From contig CAMWLE010000009.1 in the NCBI GenBank assembly GCA_947175015.1, positions 1 through 56,418 on the forward strand: a stretch of DNA of 56,418 bases. The letters are read 5' to 3'. Positions 52,674-56,418 of this stretch are shown here, piece after piece; the stretch's first letter is position 1, and the number at the start of each line of letters is the position of its first letter. This stretch comes from an uncultured bacterium (GTDB taxonomy: Bacteria; Bacillota; Clostridia; Lachnospirales; Lachnospiraceae). The notes beneath the pieces were generated by a model. It saw only the letters and a list, made by a program, of their open reading frames with translations. It had not been told where the DNA came from and did not search any database. A program made the position numbers and the translations under genes.

Positions 52674-54161
52674 ATGACAAGTCAGACATTGTGGGAAGCA
52701 CGTAAATATGAAGAGGCTTTCGGAAAGACGATTTCAAAAGAAGAGCGGCCGGAGTTTCATTTGTCGCCCCGCACCGGATGGATGAATGATCCCAATGGAT
52801 TCAGTTGGTATGGGGGAAAGTATCATATGTTTTATCAATATTATCCCTACGATTCTCATTGGGGCCCCATGCATTGGGGACATGCGGCGAGTGAGGATTT
52901 GCTGCATTGGGAATACCTTCCGGCGGCGTTGGCGCCCGATGAAGTCTATGACAGGGATGGATGCTTCTCCGGCAGTGCGGTTGCGCTTCCTGACGGCAGG
53001 CATTTGCTGATGTATACAGGAGTGGTTCGGGAGCGTCAGGCCAACGGTGGTTACAGTGAGGTGCAGACGCAGTGCCTTGCTGTGGGAGATGGCGTGGATT
53101 ATGTAAAATATGCGAAGAATCCTGTTCTGGATGAAAGGTATCTGCCTGAAGGGAGCAGCAGATATGACTTCCGGGACCCGAAGCTTTGGCAGGAAGCGGA
53201 TGGCTCTTATCGCTGTGTCGTTGGGAATAGAGCGGCAGATGGGAGTGGTCAGATTCTGCTTTTCTCCAGCCAGGATGGTTTTGAGTGGCATTATGAGAAA
53301 GTATTGGCGGCAAATCATAATCGTTTCGGGAAAATGTGGGAATGTCCGGATTTCTTCCAACTGGATGGAAAGTGGGTATTGCTTACCAGTCCTCAGGATA
53401 TGCTTCCTTCCGGATTGGAATATCATAATGGAAATGGGACACTGTGCCTGATCGGGAATTATGACAGGGAGAAGGAAGAATTTCAGGAAGAGTCGGATCA
53501 GTCAGTGGATTATGGGATTGATTTCTATGCGCCCCAGACAATCCTTACGCCCGATGGACGCAGAGTGATGATCGGATGGATGCAGAATTGGGATACCTGT
53601 AATCACAGAAGAAAACAGGATGAACCCTGGTTTGGCCAGATGAGCCTGCCCAGAGAATTGTCTGTCAGGAACGGACGGCTATACCAGCAACCCGTCAGGG
53701 AATTGGAAGAAATGAGGCAGAACAAGGTGGTCCATGAGAATGTAATTGTATCCGGAACTGTGAAACTGGAAGGGGTCAGGGGGCGCAGGGTGGATATGGA
53801 AGTGACTGTCCGGCCGGAAGAGGGATGTGATCTTTACCGGAAATTTGCAGTCCGCTTTGCCCAAAATGATTCCTATTATACTTCTTTCAGCTTCCGTCCG
53901 GGGGAGTCTGTACTGAAGGTTGACAGAAAATTTTCCGGGTCCAGGAGGGCGACTATCCACCAGAGACGCAGCCAGGTGAAGCATGAAGGGGGACAATTGA
54001 AGCTGAGAATGATTCTGGATCGGTTCAGTGTGGAAGTCTTTGTAAATGACGGGGAACAGGTTCTGTCTGCTGTGCTGTATACGGATCAGGAGGCGGATGG
54101 CATTTCATTTATCGCAGACGGAACTGTGAATATGAATGTAGTGAAGTATGATTTGGCGTAG
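52674..54161 (+). CDS. Glycoside hydrolase family 32, sucrose(-6-phosphate) hydrolase / fructanase
   Basis: 495 aa, no signal peptide, so intracellular. Five-bladed propeller with all catalytic blocks: nucleophile D39 in WMNDPNG, D168 in RDP (FRDPKLW) and acid/base E223 in WECPDFF, plus MHWGHAAS and GCFSGSAV. The C-terminal beta-sandwich (from about 345) ends LDRFSVEVFVNDGEQVLSAV, typical of sucrose-6-phosphate hydrolases. It splits sucrose, sucrose-6-phosphate or short fructans to glucose and fructose. AAGGAG lies about 12 bases before the ATG. A fructokinase gene follows 342 bases downstream. The usual symbols scrB or sacA fit only if the substrate is sucrose-6-phosphate, and no PTS permease is present. 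Confidence 0.92.
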   Translation: MTSQTLWEARKYEEAFGKTISKEERPEFHLSPRTGWMNDPNGFSWYGGKYHMFYQYYPYDSHWGPMHWGHAASEDLLHWEYLPAALAPDEVYDRDGCFSGSAVALPDGRHLLMYTGVVRERQANGGYSEVQTQCLAVGDGVDYVKYAKNPVLDERYLPEGSSRYDFRDPKLWQEADGSYRCVVGNRAADGSGQILLFSSQDGFEWHYEKVLAANHNRFGKMWECPDFFQLDGKWVLLTSPQDMLPSGLEYHNGNGTLCLIGNYDREKEEFQEESDQSVDYGIDFYAPQTILTPDGRRVMIGWMQNWDTCNHRRKQDEPWFGQMSLPRELSVRNGRLYQQPVRELEEMRQNKVVHENVIVSGTVKLEGVRGRRVDMEVTVRPEEGCDLYRKFAVRFAQNDSYYTSFSFRPGESVLKVDRKFSGSRRATIHQRRSQVKHEGGQLKLRMILDRFSVEVFVNDGEQVLSAVLYTDQEADGISFIADGTVNMNVVKYDLA

Positions 54162-54503
54162 TGATAAGGAACATAGGGGTCAGGTTCACTATCGCCGCCG
54201 ACAAAGAATGCAGTGTGTGCATAATGTTGCAGGCTGTGGAGTAAGCAGTCATATACAATGTGCAGGCAGAGAACTTGGAAATACCCATAGAAGCAAACAG
54301 TAATGCAGAAGGTATCACTGAACGGCTGCAATGGTGGATATGGAAATGTTCATAGGAGTGAATGGCAGTTCGCAACAGTTCAGAAGGAGCAGTGGAAGGG
54401 CTGCAGTCAGGGCGCCTGGAATTGCACATGGGAGTGATGAGTAAACACAGAAGGAGCGGTTGGACAGGGACAGAACCGGAAGAAATAGGAGGTAAGCAAC
54501 AAT
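54162..54503. other. Intergenic region between GH32 and fructokinase
   Basis: 342 bases, purine-rich on the plus strand in the right half (GGAGCAGTGGAAGG and similar). No gene, no clear promoter, terminator or palindrome. The spacing is long for one operon, but the two genes have related functions and the same direction. Confidence 0.4.
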
Positions 54504-55475
54504 ATGAAGAAATTTGACGTGGTGGCTTTGGGGGAATTGCTGATTGATTTTACGGAAAATGGAATGAGCACGCAGGGAAATCCCATCTATGAGGCAAATC
54601 CCGGCGGCGCTCCCTGCAATGTGTTAGCCATGCTGAACAAGGTGGGCAGGAAGACTGCTTTCATCGGAAAAGTAGGGCGGGATATCTTTGGAAATCGACT
54701 GAAGGCAGTACTGGATGAGGTGGGAATTGATACCTCCAATCTGGTTATGGCTGAGGATGTTCGAACCACGCTTGCCTTTGTGGAGACATTACAGGACGGC
54801 GACAGGGACTTTTCTTTTTATCGGAATCCCGGGGCGGATATGATGCTGAAAGAAGAGGAATTGCAGGAAGAGCTTATCAGAAATGGGGCGATATTCCACT
54901 TTGGCACTCTTTCCATGACCCATGAGGAAGTGCGCAGAGCAACCCAAAAGGCAGTGACAATTGCCAGGGAGAGCGGCGCGCTGATTTCCTTCGACCCGAA
55001 TCTGCGTCCGCCCCTGTGGAAATCTCTTGAAGATGCAAAAGAGCAGGCGGCATATGGATTTTCAGTGTGCGATATTTTGAAGATTTCTGATAATGAAATC
55101 CAGTGGTTTACCGGAGAAGAGGATTTTGATGCAGGTATTGGGAAACTGCAGGAGCAATATCATATTCCTCTGATTATGCTTTCCATGGGCAGGAATGGAA
55201 GTCGTGCGTATTACAAGGATCTGCGTGTGGAGGCAGCTCCGTTTCTGCAGGAGGCAACGGTAGAAACTACGGGGGCAGGAGATACCTTCGGAGCCTGTTG
55301 TCTACATCATGTATTAAAGTATGGTCTGGGTGATCTGAATGAGGAAAAACTGACAGAAATGTTGACTTTTGCCAATGCTGCTGCCTCTATAGTCACTACC
55401 AGAAAAGGCGCTCTGCGTGTGATGCCCGGGGCGGATGAGGTGGAAGCTTTTGTGAAAAGCAGGAGGGAATCTTAG
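54504..55475 (+). CDS. scrK: Fructokinase, PfkB/ribokinase family
   Basis: 323 aa. It phosphorylates fructose to fructose-6-phosphate with ATP. N-terminal block DVVALGELLIDFTENG, the substrate-binding NPGGAPCNVLAMLNKVG, and the anion-hole/catalytic motif TTGAGDTFGACC with catalytic D260. FRUK-type feature SFYRNPGADMML is typical of fructokinases. AGGAGGT lies before the ATG. It uses the fructose released by the GH32 enzyme; the product goes to the PPi-phosphofructokinase. Ribokinase is less likely because of the N-terminal blocks. Confidence 0.9.
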   Translation: MKKFDVVALGELLIDFTENGMSTQGNPIYEANPGGAPCNVLAMLNKVGRKTAFIGKVGRDIFGNRLKAVLDEVGIDTSNLVMAEDVRTTLAFVETLQDGDRDFSFYRNPGADMMLKEEELQEELIRNGAIFHFGTLSMTHEEVRRATQKAVTIARESGALISFDPNLRPPLWKSLEDAKEQAAYGFSVCDILKISDNEIQWFTGEEDFDAGIGKLQEQYHIPLIMLSMGRNGSRAYYKDLRVEAAPFLQEATVETTGAGDTFGACCLHHVLKYGLGDLNEEKLTEMLTFANAAASIVTTRKGALRVMPGADEVEAFVKSRRES

Positions 55476-55479
55476 TGAT

Positions 55480-55513
55480 AACAGCATTGGGTGCAACCAA
55501 TGCTGTTTTTTTG
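55480..55513 (+). terminator. Terminator of the fructokinase gene
   Basis: AACAGCATTGG (55480-55490) pairs perfectly with CCAATGCTGTT (55497-55507), followed by T's. It lies 4 bases behind the stop. Confidence 0.9.
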
Positions 55514-55698
55514 AGTGTGCGCCCGGCGGCACACGTTTCTGATCAGTGTAAGTCCGGAATCCGCATGGCAGAAAACATGAATAATGGCTGTTCGCAAAGA
55601 GATAGTGCGGAACACAAAGGGTATGCAAAAGTGTCAAGGTCATTCAAGCGGATATGGAAAGAAAGAGACAGTGCACAGCCGGATATAAATAGACCCAT

Positions 55699-56295
55699 TC
55701 ACTTTTTGTCAACATTTCTTCTAAAGCCATTAACTAATTGTGATATAGTATCGAAAATTTTTCTGTCCGTTGACACTGCATCATCCTGTGAATAATTTAA
55801 TGCTAACTCATTTAATGCACCAGAAACAGAACAAGTCATTAGACTTGTATCAACATCATCGCAGAGATACCCCCACGCCTTTAAGTCGTTAATTTGTTCT
55901 TGTAATGTGCGCATTGAATTTTCTTGATCAATTTTCCGCCAAGTATCCCAACCGAGTACTGATGGAGCATCTACTAACAGGATACGTCTGTTTGGTTTTG
56001 CATTAGCACAATTTACAAATCCAACACATCCGAATATAAGCTGTTGCCATGGATCATTACTTTTTAATGCCGCTTTCTCAATTTGAGCGGCAATATCTTT
56101 TTGCACACTATCTAATACAGCTATGAAAAGTCCTTGCTTATTTTTGAAATGATGATATATTGCTCCTCGTGTTACATTTGCTTCCTCAGCGATTTTGTCT
56201 AAAGGAACATCGAAATAGCCATATTCTGCAAAATATTTTCTGGCAATTTCTATTAAAGAAGAAGTGGTTTTATAAGTAGCTTCTGAATTTTTCAT
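55699..56295 (-). CDS. TetR/AcrR-family transcriptional regulator
   Basis: 198 aa from ATG 56295. N-terminal helix-turn-helix at residues about 15-55: IARKYFAEYGYFDVPLDKIA, EEANVTRGAIYHHFKNKQGL, the TetR hallmark. The C-terminal domain (after 60) is a helical ligand domain with DAPSVLGWDTWRKID. No clear Shine-Dalgarno; the frame stays open upstream to the window edge, and TTG 56316 is an alternative. The DNA is AT-richer than the genes before it. No target gene is in view; it would lie beyond the right edge or control itself. The 186 bases between the terminator at 55513 and this gene show nothing. Confidence 0.9.
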   Translation of the reverse strand: MKNSEATYKTTSSLIEIARKYFAEYGYFDVPLDKIAEEANVTRGAIYHHFKNKQGLFIAVLDSVQKDIAAQIEKAALKSNDPWQQLIFGCVGFVNCANAKPNRRILLVDAPSVLGWDTWRKIDQENSMRTLQEQINDLKAWGYLCDDVDTSLMTCSVSGALNELALNYSQDDAVSTDRKIFDTISQLVNGFRRNVDKK

Positions 56296-56304
56296 TTTAT
56301 ATTG

Positions 56305-56323
56305 TTCTGTTATCAATACAGAA
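56305..56323. promoter_or_regulatory. Candidate TetR operator
   Basis: TTCTGT, 7 bases, ACAGAA: a perfect 6-bp inverted repeat just before the start of the TetR gene, a usual place for self-regulation. Beyond it (to 56418) the minus-strand frame is open without a start; nothing recognised. Confidence 0.4.
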
Positions 56324-56418
56324 TAATTACCGTACTTGAAACAGAAAACTCCTCTCTTATTTTTGATTTCTTCTTCCGTGTTTGATAATCCAATCCTGCG
56401 CCTTGCTTTTTCCCGTTT

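Noticed and set aside
1..56418. CRISPR array
   Set aside because: No regularly spaced direct repeats with unique spacers seen; the repeats found are isolated palindromes or slippage repeats.

Overview
The window looks like a chromosomal segment of a gut Lachnospiraceae (Clostridia, low-to-mid GC Firmicute). This is inferred from protein families typical of that group (DUF4317, DUF4250, AAA-ATPase-like/PD-(D/E)XK pairs, long-form ribose-phosphate pyrophosphokinase, PPi-type phosphofructokinase), strong purine-rich Shine-Dalgarno sites and gut-type glycosidases. No rRNA, CRISPR array, phage or plasmid backbone is visible. Functions are assigned by reading motifs by eye; no database search was run.

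Layout. (1) 1-1800: tRNA-Asn and tRNA-Gly(CCC) flank a graveyard: a group II intron 5' fragment sitting directly behind the tRNA-Asn terminator, a broken transposase and unrecognised debris. (2) 2050-5620: two metallophosphoesterases around an orphan NADAR protein of the DarT-associated antitoxin type, then a convergent PRPP synthetase. (3) 6000-12800: a C_GCAxxG_C_C-GGDEF-EAL fusion, a polytopic glycosyltransferase-like protein, DUF4317, MscL with a zinc ribbon and a TPR lipoprotein. (4) 12860-15810: a cold-shock gene with a long nested stem-loop leader, a divergent membrane-anchored EIIA-Glc-like protein that has lost both histidines, and O-acetylhomoserine sulfhydrylase. (5) 16300-24500: an AAA/PD-(D/E)XK protein, a 43-residue membrane peptide behind a Shine-Dalgarno hairpin, then a copper operon (CsoR boxes, csoR, copA fused to a CopZ-like domain) that runs directly into a MotA/ExbB-like and MotB/OmpA-like motor pair. 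(6) 24900-42400: ClpB, an LCP protein, DUF4250, a RACo-like ASKHA protein, a chemoreceptor, a heterodimeric ABC exporter, PPi-phosphofructokinase, a GT-C membrane protein, a polysaccharide deacetylase and a second AAA/PD-(D/E)XK protein. (7) 42500-51900: a glycan locus with a beta-glucuronidase-like GH2, an AraC regulator, a solute-binding lipoprotein without permeases, an SGNH esterase and a very large GH2. (8) 52670-55480: GH32 sucrase/fructanase plus fructokinase. The window closes with a TetR regulator on the minus strand.

How it fits together. The carbohydrate genes suggest capture and deconjugation of host or plant glycans and use of sucrose or fructans, feeding fructose-6-phosphate to the PPi-phosphofructokinase. 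The copper block is a sensor-exporter-chaperone operon with an ion-driven motor pair attached.

Less explained features are the motor pair and its internal hairpin and terminator, the orphan NADAR cluster, the cold-shock leader, the redox-domain/EAL fusion and three families of short palindromic intergenic repeats. The small pseudogenes (transposases, a deacetylase tail) show that intergenic space here is often decayed coding DNA.
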